Positions 8,070 through 16,689 of a stretch of 46,585 bases of DNA are shown here, piece after piece. Within the stretch, counting starts at the first letter, position 1, and each line of letters begins with the position of its first letter. The stretch comes from Tatlockia sp. (lineage in GTDB: Bacteria > Pseudomonadota > Gammaproteobacteria > Legionellales > Legionellaceae), in the NCBI GenBank assembly GCA_013812775.1, contig JACCSX010000105.1, forward strand, positions 1-46,585. The letters are read 5' to 3'. Under the pieces are notes generated by a model. The model saw nothing but the letters and a program-made list of their open reading frames with translations, made no database searches and was not told the DNA's origin. The translations under genes and the position numbers were made by a program.

Positions 8070-8196
8070 CTTCTTCCTTTACAAAATATCGAAGCAAACT
8101 TAAATTTTATAGAAGAAATAATATTTTAAGCTGATTGTAATTATTATAATTAATTTAAATAAATTATAGACAAAATGTTAATTTTTTAATAGTTAA

Positions 8197-8376
8197 TTAT
8201 AAATTAGAGTTATAGTAACCAGGGTAGGAACGATGAGCGCATTTACAATCAATCGCTACAATATCTCCTTCTGTTATCTTTGCTATGGATTTCACCCAGC
8301 TTACATAGTTTGTTTTTAGCAAAAAGAAGGGTTGGATGATAAAGTAAAAGTGTCTGATATTTTGAGGGTTAGTCAT
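8197..8376 (-). CDS. Possible 59-aa ORF antisense to the SDR leader
   Basis: From an ATG at 8376 the minus strand encodes 59 residues beginning MTNPQNIRHFYFIIQPFFLL and ending HRSYPGYYNSNL, stop at 8199-8197. The second half (KITEGDIVAIDCKCAHRSYP) looks protein-like. There is no ribosome binding site, and the ORF lies exactly in the leader of the divergent SDR gene, so chance is possible. The minus-strand terminator at 8040-8069 lies downstream, which would fit a short transcript here. Apart from this ORF, the 384-bp gap holds only AT-rich DNA and that terminator. Confidence 0.2.
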   Translation of the reverse strand: MTNPQNIRHFYFIIQPFFLLKTNYVSWVKSIAKITEGDIVAIDCKCAHRSYPGYYNSNL

Positions 8377-9160
8377 GAGCTACGTAAAACAATTTTCCTT
8401 AAAAAATCAAGTTGCTATAGTCACTGGGGCTTGCGGTGGGCTAGGGCAAGAAGTAGTTAAGGTGTTAGTGAGCGCAGGGGCAAAGGTTGTTCTAGCCGAT
8501 GTAGACCAATCAAATTTAGAATCCTTGTTTTCTAAAATTGATTGGTCTAAAAAATACCTGTCTGTTTGTGATGTGACAGATAAAAATACAGTTAGAAAGC
8601 TTATTGAAGAAACTCATAAAAAATTTAGTCGTATTGATATTTTAGTAAATTGTGCAGGAATATTGGGCTCAGATAATTTTTTATTTGATACTCCTGAATC
8701 AGAATGGGATAAAGTCTTAGAGGTTAATCTCAAAGGAACATGGCTGATGTCCACTGAAGTGGCTCGATACATGATTCAACACGCAATTCAAGGAAAGCTA
8801 ATCACTATTTCTTCTTCATTAGGTTATCGCGCGCAGCTAAAACGGATTGCCTATGCCTCCTCTAAGGCCGCTGTTGAACATCTTACAAGAAATATGGCTA
8901 TGGAATTAGCTGATCAAGGTATTCGTGTCAATTGTCTGGCGCCAGGCTGGATGGAAACTCCTATGGTTAAAACATTTTTAGACGGAGCGGAAGGTGAAAA
9001 ATGGCGAAAAACCATTCCCATGAGACGTGCTGCTAAACCACAAGAATTAAGTGGTGCCTTGTTGTTACTGGCTTCTGAAGCCTCGAGTTATATGACTGGC
9101 GTGGTATTACGCGTCGATGGCGGCTATGCTTATTGTGGGATTGAAGAAAAAGGAGAGTAA
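8375..9160 (+). CDS. Short-chain dehydrogenase/reductase (FabG-like)
   Basis: This is a complete 261-aa classical SDR. It has the Rossmann cofactor motif TGACGGLG (about 18-25), the NCAG motif near 91, a catalytic serine in ITISSS and the YASSK pair (Tyr about 159, Lys about 163), then PGWMETPM and a C-terminal DGGY. It reduces or oxidises a keto/hydroxy substrate with NAD(P)H. An Asp after the second strand (LADVD) suggests NAD(H) preference. The start at 8375 has GAGGG upstream. The next gene follows after 1 bp, so the two form an operon, which suggests the SDR product or substrate is linked to an ester or acyl cleavage. Confidence 0.85.
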   Translation: MSYVKQFSLKNQVAIVTGACGGLGQEVVKVLVSAGAKVVLADVDQSNLESLFSKIDWSKKYLSVCDVTDKNTVRKLIEETHKKFSRIDILVNCAGILGSDNFLFDTPESEWDKVLEVNLKGTWLMSTEVARYMIQHAIQGKLITISSSLGYRAQLKRIAYASSKAAVEHLTRNMAMELADQGIRVNCLAPGWMETPMVKTFLDGAEGEKWRKTIPMRRAAKPQELSGALLLLASEASSYMTGVVLRVDGGYAYCGIEEKGE

Positions 9161-9161
9161 G

Positions 9162-9860
9162 GTGGGCACTAAACAAAATCTTATTATAATCCCTGGCTGG
9201 GCCGGTAACGAAATACTTTGGCAACATCAATGTGAATCTCTAAAAGACATCGTGGACTCTAAGGTCATAGTGATTATGGATCAGGATACCGTGTCTAAAA
9301 TGGCAGGCGCTATCCTAAAGCGAGCACCAGCGAAATTTATTCTAGTTGGACATTCTCTTGGAGGTTGGGTTGCCCAATATATTGCAATTAATTTTCCTGA
9401 GCGAGTAAGCAAACTTGTTTTGCTAGGAACTTGGACGGGTGATTCAAAACCAGAGCTTATTAATTATTTCAAAATCATGCTTCAACGAATTCAAAATGGG
9501 GAAAGCGAGCAACTTCTGAATGATTTGAGGCCAGGCATGGTTCATCCTGATCACTGTGATGATCCTACTCTTTTACAGCTTATTAAGAATAGTCAAAACC
9601 AATTTCCAATACCAGGGTTAATCAATCAAATACTAGTTGAAATCAATAGCAGTGATACGACACCGTACTTACACAAGATTGCCTGTGCAACTTTAATAAT
9701 ACATGGACGGCAAGACCCCTTTTTTTCTTTAGAAATACATCAGGAGATGGCGTCCAAAATACCTAATGCCCAATTAACAATTATTGAAGACTGCGGACAT
9801 ATGATGCCAATCGAACAACCTCAAGCTGTAAGTGCGCTTTTAAGGCTTTGGATTCATTAG
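9162..9860 (+). CDS. Alpha/beta-fold hydrolase
   Basis: The protein is about 232 aa. The nucleophile elbow is GHSLGGW (Ser about 66), the acid is in HGRQDPFF, and the histidine in EDCGHMMPIEQP completes the triad. Related enzymes include BioH-like carboxylesterases and other small-molecule esterases; the substrate is not evident. I use GTG at 9162 rather than the ATG at 9117, because AAGGAGAG at 9150-9157 is ideally placed and the shorter form starts at the first strand (NLIIIPGWAGN). It is coupled to the preceding SDR gene. Confidence 0.8.
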   Translation: MGTKQNLIIIPGWAGNEILWQHQCESLKDIVDSKVIVIMDQDTVSKMAGAILKRAPAKFILVGHSLGGWVAQYIAINFPERVSKLVLLGTWTGDSKPELINYFKIMLQRIQNGESEQLLNDLRPGMVHPDHCDDPTLLQLIKNSQNQFPIPGLINQILVEINSSDTTPYLHKIACATLIIHGRQDPFFSLEIHQEMASKIPNAQLTIIEDCGHMMPIEQPQAVSALLRLWIH

Positions 9861-9937
9861 GTGTTCGTTCTGTCAAAATTGAAGATAGGCTTAAAATCAA
9901 GCCAAACAATATCACCTTGTTCTGGTATGTAGGCCAT
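9857..9937 (-). pseudogene. MazF/PemK toxin, N-terminal fragment
   Basis: ATG at 9937 opens MAYIPEQGDIVWLDFKP, the characteristic start of MazF-type ribonuclease toxins. Similarity ends after about 17 residues and the frame stops at 9859-9857, against about 110 aa for a full toxin. The stop of the mazE fragment overlaps the ATG (TGATG), as in functional pairs. The right part of the toxin was replaced by the end of the hydrolase gene. Confidence 0.7.
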
Positions 9938-10071
9938 CAAATTTCCTTACCCATTGCTGGTTCATTAAGCCATTCACAATCGTCATCAGTAAGTCGTAGC
10001 TTTTCTTTGGGGCGTGCCAGCTAACAAATCCTCTAAGATTGTTTTTCCACTTTGGGTATCTTAAAGTCCAT
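9936..10071 (-). pseudogene. MazE antitoxin, C-terminal fragment with frameshift
   Basis: The minus strand reads KVEKTILEDLLAGTP in one frame and then PKEKLRLTDDDCEWLNEPAM and GKEI in the next frame, ending at 9938-9936. Together these match the C-terminal toxin-binding tail of MazE antitoxins (DLL...WLNEPxxGKE). The switch occurs at CCCC (about 10014-10017), one C too many. The N-terminal DNA-binding half is missing. This relic and the mazF stump show that a toxin-antitoxin pair once sat next to the tRNA-Pro. Confidence 0.6.
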
Positions 10072-10120
10072 TACAAATAGAAAAATTAAATTCCATATTA
10101 ACAGGTGCTAAATTTGTTGA

Positions 10121-10528
10121 AATACCTATTCTCTTGATGAAGTCAGATTCAAACGAAAAATTCAAAGAGGAAAGGAGGCAATTGAGGAAGTTAAGCTCTG
10201 TTTAAATGTAGATAATGAAGAAAAAAATCAATTGATATCAAATACCCAAAAAGTAGAACTTAAAACTACCGCCATCTCTATTGAAAATACACCTCTGAAA
10301 GCTAACGACTCTTTAGATATCCTTTTATTACTCTGTCGATTTTTAGATGATATTAGCCCACTCGCTTTTTTAATTCCAATAATAGGGCAGGTTTATTTAG
10401 GTGCAAGACTGGCTAATAATTTTGAGCCGTTAACAAAAATGAATTATTCTTTCTTTTCTTATGCAAGCCCCACTAGCGCCGGAAATGATCTAATTTTAGA
10501 TTGGAATTATGCTTCTTTTTGTAGTTAA
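10121..10528 (+). pseudogene. C-terminal relic of an unknown gene
   Basis: The frame is open for 135 codons without an ATG. The only in-frame candidate in the later part is TTG at 10232, with no ribosome binding site. The product has a charged start (KRKIQRGKEAIEEVKLC), then a hydrophobic stretch DILLLLCRFLDDISPLAFLI and a polar end. It looks like the surviving C-terminal part of a larger protein. The family is not recognised. Its left boundary abuts the mazEF relic. Confidence 0.35.
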
Positions 10529-10553
10529 CAACGAGTAAGACCAATGCTCTTTG

Positions 10554-10587
10554 GGGTGAGACAATCATTGCAATGATTGTCTCACCC
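10554..10587. repeat. Perfect 34-bp palindrome
   Basis: GGGTGAGACAATCATTG (10554-10570) is followed at once by its exact reverse complement (10571-10587). No T-run flanks either side, so it is not a classic terminator, though the RNA hairpin would be very stable. It lies about 70 bp from the 3' end of the tRNA-Pro gene, at the edge of the accessory region. Confidence 0.8.
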
Positions 10588-10655
10588 TCCTATTCTACTG
10601 GCAGGTATTCGATATAAGGATAAATTGGTCAAGTTTCATAACTTATTGATTTTAA

Positions 10656-10732
10656 TGGTCGGAGTGACAGGAATTGGACCTGCGACCCCTGCCTCCCGAA
10701 GGCAGTGCTCTACCAGGCTGAGCTACACTCCG
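10656..10732 (-). tRNA. tRNA-Pro (anticodon CGG)
   Basis: A 77-base cloverleaf can be folded on the minus strand. The acceptor CGGAGTG pairs with CACTCCG, and the discriminator A and CCA are encoded. The anticodon stem is CTGCC/GGCAG with loop TTCGGGA, giving anticodon CGG, which reads CCG. The T-stem is GCAGG/CCTGT. The T-loop reads TCCAATT, so position 55 is C rather than the nearly universal T. The gene lies 34 bp downstream of ispB on the same strand and may be co-transcribed. Accessory DNA begins at its 3' end, the usual place for island integration, but I found no second copy of the 3' end in the window. Confidence 0.93.
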
Positions 10733-10766
10733 ATGGATGAATCTCTGTCTGTTCTTGAAGTTTAGA

Positions 10767-11735
10767 TTAATGATTGCGCCCAAGGGCAAATTGGGTCAGT
10801 TCTACAAGTGCATTTTTATAGGCGCTATCAGGTAGAATTTCTAAGGCTTTCAGAGCAAGGGTTATTTCTTGTGCGGCAAAATTACGGGTGAATTCAATCG
10901 CTTCAGTAGTTTTAATGATTTCAAGTATTTCAGGAAGCTGTTTTAAGCTCCCTTCCTTAAGGCTCTTAATAATGAGCTGTTGCTGTGAGCTTGTGCAATG
11001 TTCCATCGCATGGATGAGGGGAAGGGTTGCTTTGCCGTCGGCTAAATCATCACCAATATTTTTTCCCATTGTTTGAGCATCTGAGCAGTAATCAAGGGCA
11101 TCATCAATGAGTTGAAAGGCATTGCCTAAGTGAAGTCCATAAGCATATAAACTATCTTCTACTCCTTTCTCGGCATGACTTAGCAAAGGGCCTATTGCGG
11201 CAGAAGCTGCAAATAATAAGGCTGTTTTTGAACGAATGACGTCAAAATATTCTTCAACTGAAAGAGCAATATTGTGACGATTGGTGAGCTGTTTTATTTC
11301 ACCACAACTAATTTGATGAGAGGTATTGGCAATTAAACGCAGTATTCGTGGATGATCTACTTGAACCATTAGTTGCACAGATTGGGTGAAAAGATAATCA
11401 CCGACTAAGATGCTAGCTTTAGAACCCCAGATTTCATTGGCAGTTTCCCGTCCGCGTCTTAAAGTGGATTCGTCAACCACATCATCATGAAGCAGGGTGG
11501 CTGTATGGAAAAACTCAATCATGGCAGCTAGTTTGATGTGATCCTGACCTTGATATCCACAGGCATGGCTTGCTAAAAGGACTAATAAAGGTCGTAAACG
11601 CTTACCGCCGCTTTGAACAATATGGTGCGCCAAATCATCAATTAAGCCAATTTGTGATTGAATATTGTCAATAATAAGGTTATTTACCGCATCAAAATCG
11701 TCACTAACCAGTTCTCTTAAACGGTTAACCGTCAT
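10767..11735 (-). CDS. ispB: Octaprenyl diphosphate synthase
   Basis: This 322-aa trans-polyprenyl synthase has both aspartate-rich motifs: LLHDDVVDESTLRRG (about 81-95) and the second LIDDALDY (about 210-217). It has the KGGKRLRP-type substrate motif near the start as SGGKRLRPLL. It extends farnesyl diphosphate with isopentenyl units to make the side chain of ubiquinone, acting at the cytoplasmic face. The length is normal. A second, shorter-chain prenyl synthase (IspA) lies at 20.3-21.2 kb; the tail sequence and the longer length distinguish the two. The neighbouring rplU/rpmA/obgE cluster is the classical context for ispB, here separated by ychF-pth-rplY. Confidence 0.93.
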   Translation of the reverse strand: MTVNRLRELVSDDFDAVNNLIIDNIQSQIGLIDDLAHHIVQSGGKRLRPLLVLLASHACGYQGQDHIKLAAMIEFFHTATLLHDDVVDESTLRRGRETANEIWGSKASILVGDYLFTQSVQLMVQVDHPRILRLIANTSHQISCGEIKQLTNRHNIALSVEEYFDVIRSKTALLFAASAAIGPLLSHAEKGVEDSLYAYGLHLGNAFQLIDDALDYCSDAQTMGKNIGDDLADGKATLPLIHAMEHCTSSQQQLIIKSLKEGSLKQLPEILEIIKTTEAIEFTRNFAAQEITLALKALEILPDSAYKNALVELTQFALGRNH

Positions 11736-11952
11736 TGTTAATCCTCGGATATCAAATTGATGTCTCTTGAAGGAAATTTTAAGCTTATGTACACCCTACA
11801 AAAGGTACATGAATGCTAAGGGCGGGTTTGATTAAAGTCAAGGTTGAGAAGTCAAAATCTGAGGTCGCAGCTTGCTAGAAGACGTCACCATAATCTTCAA
11901 ACTACGAGGTCAACATTTGTGACGTGGAAAGTAATGCCGTACTTGCGCAGGT

Positions 11953-11982
11953 AAAAGATGCCTTTTTAAAAAGGCATCTTTT
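11953..11982 (-). terminator. Rho-independent terminator of ychF
   Basis: A perfect 30-base palindrome, AAAAGATGCC-TTTTT and its complement, lies just past the ychF stop (11988). It has A-runs and T-runs on both sides and can work in both directions. Confidence 0.85.
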
Positions 11983-11987
11983 CATGC

Positions 11988-13079
11988 TTAAACATTAAAG
12001 CGAAAATGCATCACGTCGCCATCGCAAACAATATAATCTTTTCCTTCAAGCCGCAATTTCCCTGCTTCTTTCGCCCCTTGCTCGCCACGGTGAGTTATAA
12101 ATGCTTCATAAGCTATCACTTCAGCTCGAATGAAGCCTTTTTCAAAATCAGTATGAATCACGCTAGCAGCCTTTGGTGCAGTAGCGCCTTTAGGTATAGT
12201 CCAAGCACGCACTTCTTTTACACCTGCTGTAAAATAAGTTTGCAAACCTAAGAGTTCGTAGCCTGCACGGATAACACGGTTTAAACCTGGCTCTTCCAGA
12301 CCCAAATCAACCATGAACTCTTTACGGGAAGCTTCGTCTAAATCAACCAATTCGGCTTCTGTTGCTGCAGAAAGTGCGACAACCGAGGCATTTTCTTCTT
12401 TTGCTAGGGCGATGACTTTTTCTAAAAGAGGATTATTTTCATAACCATTATCATCAACATTGGCTATATAAAGCACGGGTTTTGCAGTGAGTAGGCAGAG
12501 GCGGCGAGTGACAAGCTCTTCTTCTGGGGTTAAAGCCAGAATACGCGCTGGTAATCCGAGATCCAGATGAGCTTTTAGTTTTTCAAAAGTTTGTTTTTCA
12601 AAAAGCGCTTCTTTATTACCACCTCTGCTATTTTTATTGACCTTCATTATCGCTTTTTCAAGGCTATCCATGTCGGATAAGGCCAATTCAGTATTGATGA
12701 CTTCGATATCGCTTAAGGGATCAACTCGGCCTTCAACATGAACCACATCGTCATTTTCAAAACAACGGACAACATGAGCGATAGCCTCGGTTTCACGAAT
12801 GTTAGCTAAGAATTGATTGCCTAAGCCTTCGCCACAAGAGGCTCCTTTAACAAGGCCTGCGATGTCAACAAATTGCATAGTGGTTGGAACGATTTGCTGA
12901 GGTTTGACAATCTCGCTTAAGGCATCTAGACGAAGATCAGGTACGGCAACGATGCCGATATTGGGTTCGATTGTGCAAAAAGGATAATTTGCTGCTTCAA
13001 TTCCAGCCTTAGTTAAAGCATTGAACAAAGTTGATTTACCTACATTAGGCAGGCCAACAATTCCACATTTAAATCCCAT
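11988..13079 (-). CDS. ychF: Redox-regulated ATPase/GTPase YchF
   Basis: This 363-aa OBG-family P-loop ATPase has G1 GLPNVGKST (about 7-15), G3 [10 protein letters not shown] and a noncanonical G4 region (ANVDDNG), as in YchF. It has a C-terminal TGS domain (about 278-361, ending VMHFRFNV). YchF binds the ribosome and proteasome-like partners and is implicated in stress responses. I start at ATG 13079 (MGFKCGIVG) with AGAGGTG upstream. The GTG three codons earlier would overlap that site. It is probably co-transcribed with pth, whose stop lies 54 bp upstream, an arrangement seen in many gammaproteobacteria. Confidence 0.93.
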   Translation of the reverse strand: MGFKCGIVGLPNVGKSTLFNALTKAGIEAANYPFCTIEPNIGIVAVPDLRLDALSEIVKPQQIVPTTMQFVDIAGLVKGASCGEGLGNQFLANIRETEAIAHVVRCFENDDVVHVEGRVDPLSDIEVINTELALSDMDSLEKAIMKVNKNSRGGNKEALFEKQTFEKLKAHLDLGLPARILALTPEEELVTRRLCLLTAKPVLYIANVDDNGYENNPLLEKVIALAKEENASVVALSAATEAELVDLDEASRKEFMVDLGLEEPGLNRVIRAGYELLGLQTYFTAGVKEVRAWTIPKGATAPKAASVIHTDFEKGFIRAEVIAYEAFITHRGEQGAKEAGKLRLEGKDYIVCDGDVMHFRFNV

Positions 13080-13132
13080 CGAGCACACCTCTTAATTGGT
13101 CTAAGTTTTGGCAGAAGCTGAGAATCTCAGGT

Positions 13133-13702
13133 TCAACCGTTTAATAAATTCATGGCTTTGGCAATATCGCCGTTTATCGCTGTTGCAATACTAGCAATGC
13201 CGCGATCAATGGCATCAAAAATTAACTGTCTATCGTCTTGAGAGGGTTTTCCTAAAACAAAATTTAAAACAAGATCTCGATGCCCAGGATGGCCAATCCC
13301 AACTCGTAAACGATGAAAGTCGGAACTACCTAATTGAGTAACAATGTCCTTTAGGCCATTATGCCCGCCATGACCTCCGCCCGTTTTAATTTTTATACGT
13401 CCCGGAGGCAAATCCAAATCGTCATGAACAACGAGAAGCTCATCAGGATTAAAACGATAAAATTGGCAAACTTCTCTGACCGGTAAGCCACTATGATTCA
13501 TAAAAGTCAGAGGAAGGAGCGTTTTGCAGGTATGATTGCCAATTTCAATATTAGCTAGTTCACTATGCAACTTCTTTTCAGTCTTAAAAGAAGCATTGCA
13601 GCGCTGGGTTAGGGCCTCTACTAGCCAACCACCAGCATTATGTCTTGTATACTCGTAGGCAGAACAGGGATTGCGAAGACCAATTATAAGTTTAATTGCC
13701 AT
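13133..13702 (-). CDS. pth: Peptidyl-tRNA hydrolase
   Basis: This 189-aa protein releases peptides from peptidyl-tRNA dropped by ribosomes. The catalytic His21 lies in YEYTRHNAGG, the conserved Asp in VVHDDLDLPPG (about 95), and Asn residues in FMNHSG and GGGHGGHNGLKDI form the tRNA/peptide site. The usual GLGNPG reads GLRNPC here; the Arg matches my memory of Legionella Pth, and the Cys for Gly is odd but outside the active centre. A palindromic repeat sits immediately upstream of the start and separates it from rplY. Confidence 0.93.
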   Translation of the reverse strand: MAIKLIIGLRNPCSAYEYTRHNAGGWLVEALTQRCNASFKTEKKLHSELANIEIGNHTCKTLLPLTFMNHSGLPVREVCQFYRFNPDELLVVHDDLDLPPGRIKIKTGGGHGGHNGLKDIVTQLGSSDFHRLRVGIGHPGHRDLVLNFVLGKPSQDDRQLIFDAIDRGIASIATAINGDIAKAMNLLNG

Positions 13703-13726
13703 GAGTGGTTTCAGAGCCTCACAAAG

Positions 13727-13855
13727 GGAACGGGCAGATTTGGCTCAGGTTGAGAGAAAAGCTCAAGAAAAAATGCTCACATACTTGTGTATGCTGCGCT
13801 TTTTTCTTGAGCTTTTCTCTCAACCTGAGCTCAAATCTGACTGTTCGTGAAAACA
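13727..13855. repeat. Long palindromic dispersed repeat (family A, full copy)
   Basis: The left arm (13735-13775) and right arm (about 13798-13840) form a stem of roughly 40 bp with few mismatches; each includes CTCAGGTTGAGAGAAAAGCT in the corresponding strand. The apex is CTCACATACT-TG-TGTATGCTGCG. The right flank (13809-13855, TTTTCTCTCAACCTGAG and onward to GTTCGTGAAAACA) is found again as a half copy at 17362-17410. The same apex is used by the different palindrome at 35621-35759. It lies between rplY and pth and may terminate or process their transcript. Confidence 0.85.
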
Positions 13856-13919
13856 TGAGTATCCAAACCTTATCCACATCAACCGAGCTATTAGTTTTTA
13901 GCTATAGAGGAAGTTGCAC

Positions 13920-14615
13920 CTATTCTGCATTTTTCCCTTCGTCTTTGCCTTCTTCAGGCTTTTCAGAATCACCTTCAGATGCTTCAGCAGTCTCTTGACC
14001 TTCTTCTTCGTTTACTTCTTCTTCAACAGCATGAACCTTAGGTGCGTGAATACTAGCAACAGGTAAGTCATGGCTAGCATCTGTCGTCACATCAATAGTC
14101 AGTTCGACACTTTTAGGAAGTTTTAGCGAAGAAAGATGAACCACATCATTCATATCAACATTTGCCATATCCACTTCAATGAATTCTGGCAGATTTTTCG
14201 CCTGGCAACGAACTTCAACTTGGTTCATTGTATGCGTGATGAGACCGCCTACCTTTACACCCTTTGAGATGTCTTCATTAATAAAATGAAGGGGGATGTT
14301 GATTACTAATACATCTTTTCCTGAAACGCGTTGTAAATCCATATGGAGAATAATAGGTTTGAAAGGATGGCGTTGCATATCCTTCAAAATCACTTGTTGG
14401 TCTTTGCCATCAATACTTAAATTGAAAACGCTGGAATAAATACCTTCGTTTTCTAGTGCTTTAAATACTTTGTTTTGCGATAAATGGATTGTTTGTGGAT
14501 CTTTGTCACCGCCATAAACAATAGCGGGTATTTTATTTTCAAGACGACGTAGGCGGCGGCTCGCTCCTCTCCCTATGTCTTTTCTTGCTTCAGCTTGTAA
14601 TTCGATTGTTGACAT
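13920..14615 (-). CDS. rplY: 50S ribosomal protein L25/general stress protein Ctc
   Basis: This 231-aa protein binds 5S rRNA. The N-terminal L25 domain (about 5-95) holds the pattern GRGASRRLRRLENKIPAIVY. It is followed by the Ctc-type C-terminal beta domain (about 100-185) and a highly acidic tail (EEEVNEEEGQETAEAS and on). The long two-domain form is standard for Legionella and many other bacteria. It is transcribed away from rplU from a divergent promoter. The order rplY-pth-ychF on one strand is a common translation-related cluster. Confidence 0.93.
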   Translation of the reverse strand: MSTIELQAEARKDIGRGASRRLRRLENKIPAIVYGGDKDPQTIHLSQNKVFKALENEGIYSSVFNLSIDGKDQQVILKDMQRHPFKPIILHMDLQRVSGKDVLVINIPLHFINEDISKGVKVGGLITHTMNQVEVRCQAKNLPEFIEVDMANVDMNDVVHLSSLKLPKSVELTIDVTTDASHDLPVASIHAPKVHAVEEEVNEEEGQETAEASEGDSEKPEEGKDEGKNAE

Positions 14616-14704
14616 CTTTTGTCTCCATAATTAATAAAACCCTTCAAATTTTTGTTCTTTGCCCGCGACCAGGACAAGGAATTTTAAATAAGAAAAGGGG
14701 TCGT

Positions 14705-14757
14705 AGTATACAATATTTTAAATTCAACTTGAAGTCGTTGGCGTAATTTAATAGAAT
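14705..14757. promoter_or_regulatory. Divergent promoters for rplY and rplU
   Basis: Rightward: TTGAAG (14729-14734), 17 bases, TAGAAT (14752-14757), about 50 bp before rplU. Leftward: TTCAAG (14733-14728), 17 bases, TATACT (14710-14705), about 90 bp before rplY. The two -35 boxes overlap in the palindrome TTCAACTTGAA, so polymerase at one promoter should exclude the other. Confidence 0.6.
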
Positions 14758-14809
14758 ATGCCACTTTATTGATTTTGTAAGGCCATGCCGGCGAGTTGGA
14801 GATATAGTT

Positions 14810-15121
14810 ATGTACGCTGTAATTAAAACGGGCGGTAAGCAATACCGTGTAAAAGAAGGCGATATTATCAAGTTAGAGATGCTGTCTGGAGACGTCGGCA
14901 AGGAAATTAGTTTTTCTGATGTTGTCATGCTTGCTGATGGGGATAATATCACTTTAGGTTCGCCTCTCGTTGCCAAGGCTTTTGTTAAAGCTGAAGTGAT
15001 TGAGCATGGTCGCCATAAGAAAATTAAGATTATTAAATTCCGTCGTCGCAAGCACTCCATGAAGCAAATGGGGCATCGACAATATTATACGCAAGTAAAA
15101 ATTACTGCGATCGGTAAGTAA
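14810..15121 (+). CDS. rplU: 50S ribosomal protein L21
   Basis: At 103 aa it has full L21 length. It begins [18 protein letters not shown] and ends with the signature [20 protein letters not shown]-like stretch, read here as [15 protein letters not shown]. It binds 23S rRNA in the large subunit. GGAG lies before the ATG. It is the first gene of the rplU-rpmA operon, and rpmA follows after 12 bp. Confidence 0.95.
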   Translation: MYAVIKTGGKQYRVKEGDIIKLEMLSGDVGKEISFSDVVMLADGDNITLGSPLVAKAFVKAEVIEHGRHKKIKIIKFRRRKHSMKQMGHRQYYTQVKITAIGK

Positions 15122-15133
15122 GAGGGGAAAGAA

Positions 15134-15418
15134 ATGGCTCATAAGAAAGCAGGCGGTAGTACTCGTAACGGCCGTGACTCGAATCCTAAGTACCTTGGTG
15201 TCAAGCGTTTTGGCGGTCAATTGGTAAATGCTGGTGAAATCATTGTACGTCAACGTGGTACACGTTTTCACCCAGGTGAAAATGTAGGCTGTGGTCGCGA
15301 TCACACTTTGTTTGCTTTGATTGGTGGACTTGTAGAATTCACTGTCAAGGGTGCAAAAAATCGTAAATTTGTTACGATTAAAGCTGTGGAAATGGAAAAT
15401 GAAGTAGTAGAAAATTAA
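15134..15418 (+). CDS. rpmA: 50S ribosomal protein L27
   Basis: This 94-aa protein starts [19 protein letters not shown], the conserved flexible N-terminus that reaches the peptidyl-transferase centre, followed by [20 protein letters not shown]. It is complete. GAGGGGAAAG precedes the start. An intrinsic terminator follows at 15488-15514, which separates it from obgE. Confidence 0.95.
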   Translation: MAHKKAGGSTRNGRDSNPKYLGVKRFGGQLVNAGEIIVRQRGTRFHPGENVGCGRDHTLFALIGGLVEFTVKGAKNRKFVTIKAVEMENEVVEN

Positions 15419-15487
15419 ATTTTAATCTCGGCTGTTGATTTCCGAATCTAATTTTTATAATTAGTAAATAAAAAATATCAACAATGG

Positions 15488-15514
15488 GCCCCGGGTATCT
15501 GGGGCTTTTTTTTT
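15488..15514 (+). terminator. Terminator of the rplU-rpmA operon
   Basis: GCCCC (15488-15492) pairs with GGGGC (15501-15505) over an 8-base loop and is followed by nine T residues. obgE starts 23 bp later, so its expression needs read-through or its own start. Confidence 0.85.
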
Positions 15515-15534
15515 AGTTCTTTGAGTTAACCTAA

Positions 15535-16554
<1,020 letters not shown>

Positions 16555-16689
16555 GCATCTAATGCCTCGTTAACTTAATCTAATATCCAGTAGAAGTTTT
16601 TTTATACACTTTCTAAAAGTTCATTTGCAATATGTCTATTTTAGATACATGATATATTTCATTACTGAAAGAAAAGGGGATATATAAAA

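Noticed and set aside
10656-10732. Search for an att direct repeat of the tRNA-Pro 3' end
   Set aside because: I could not find a second copy of the T-arm/acceptor sequence in the window, so no island boundary is claimed.
10888-11076. 62-aa plus-strand frame inside ispB
   Set aside because: It is antisense to the conserved ispB coding sequence and lacks a ribosome binding site.
14644-15304. Minus-strand frames opposite rplU and rpmA
   Set aside because: They are mirror frames of two certain ribosomal protein genes, with no independent start signals.
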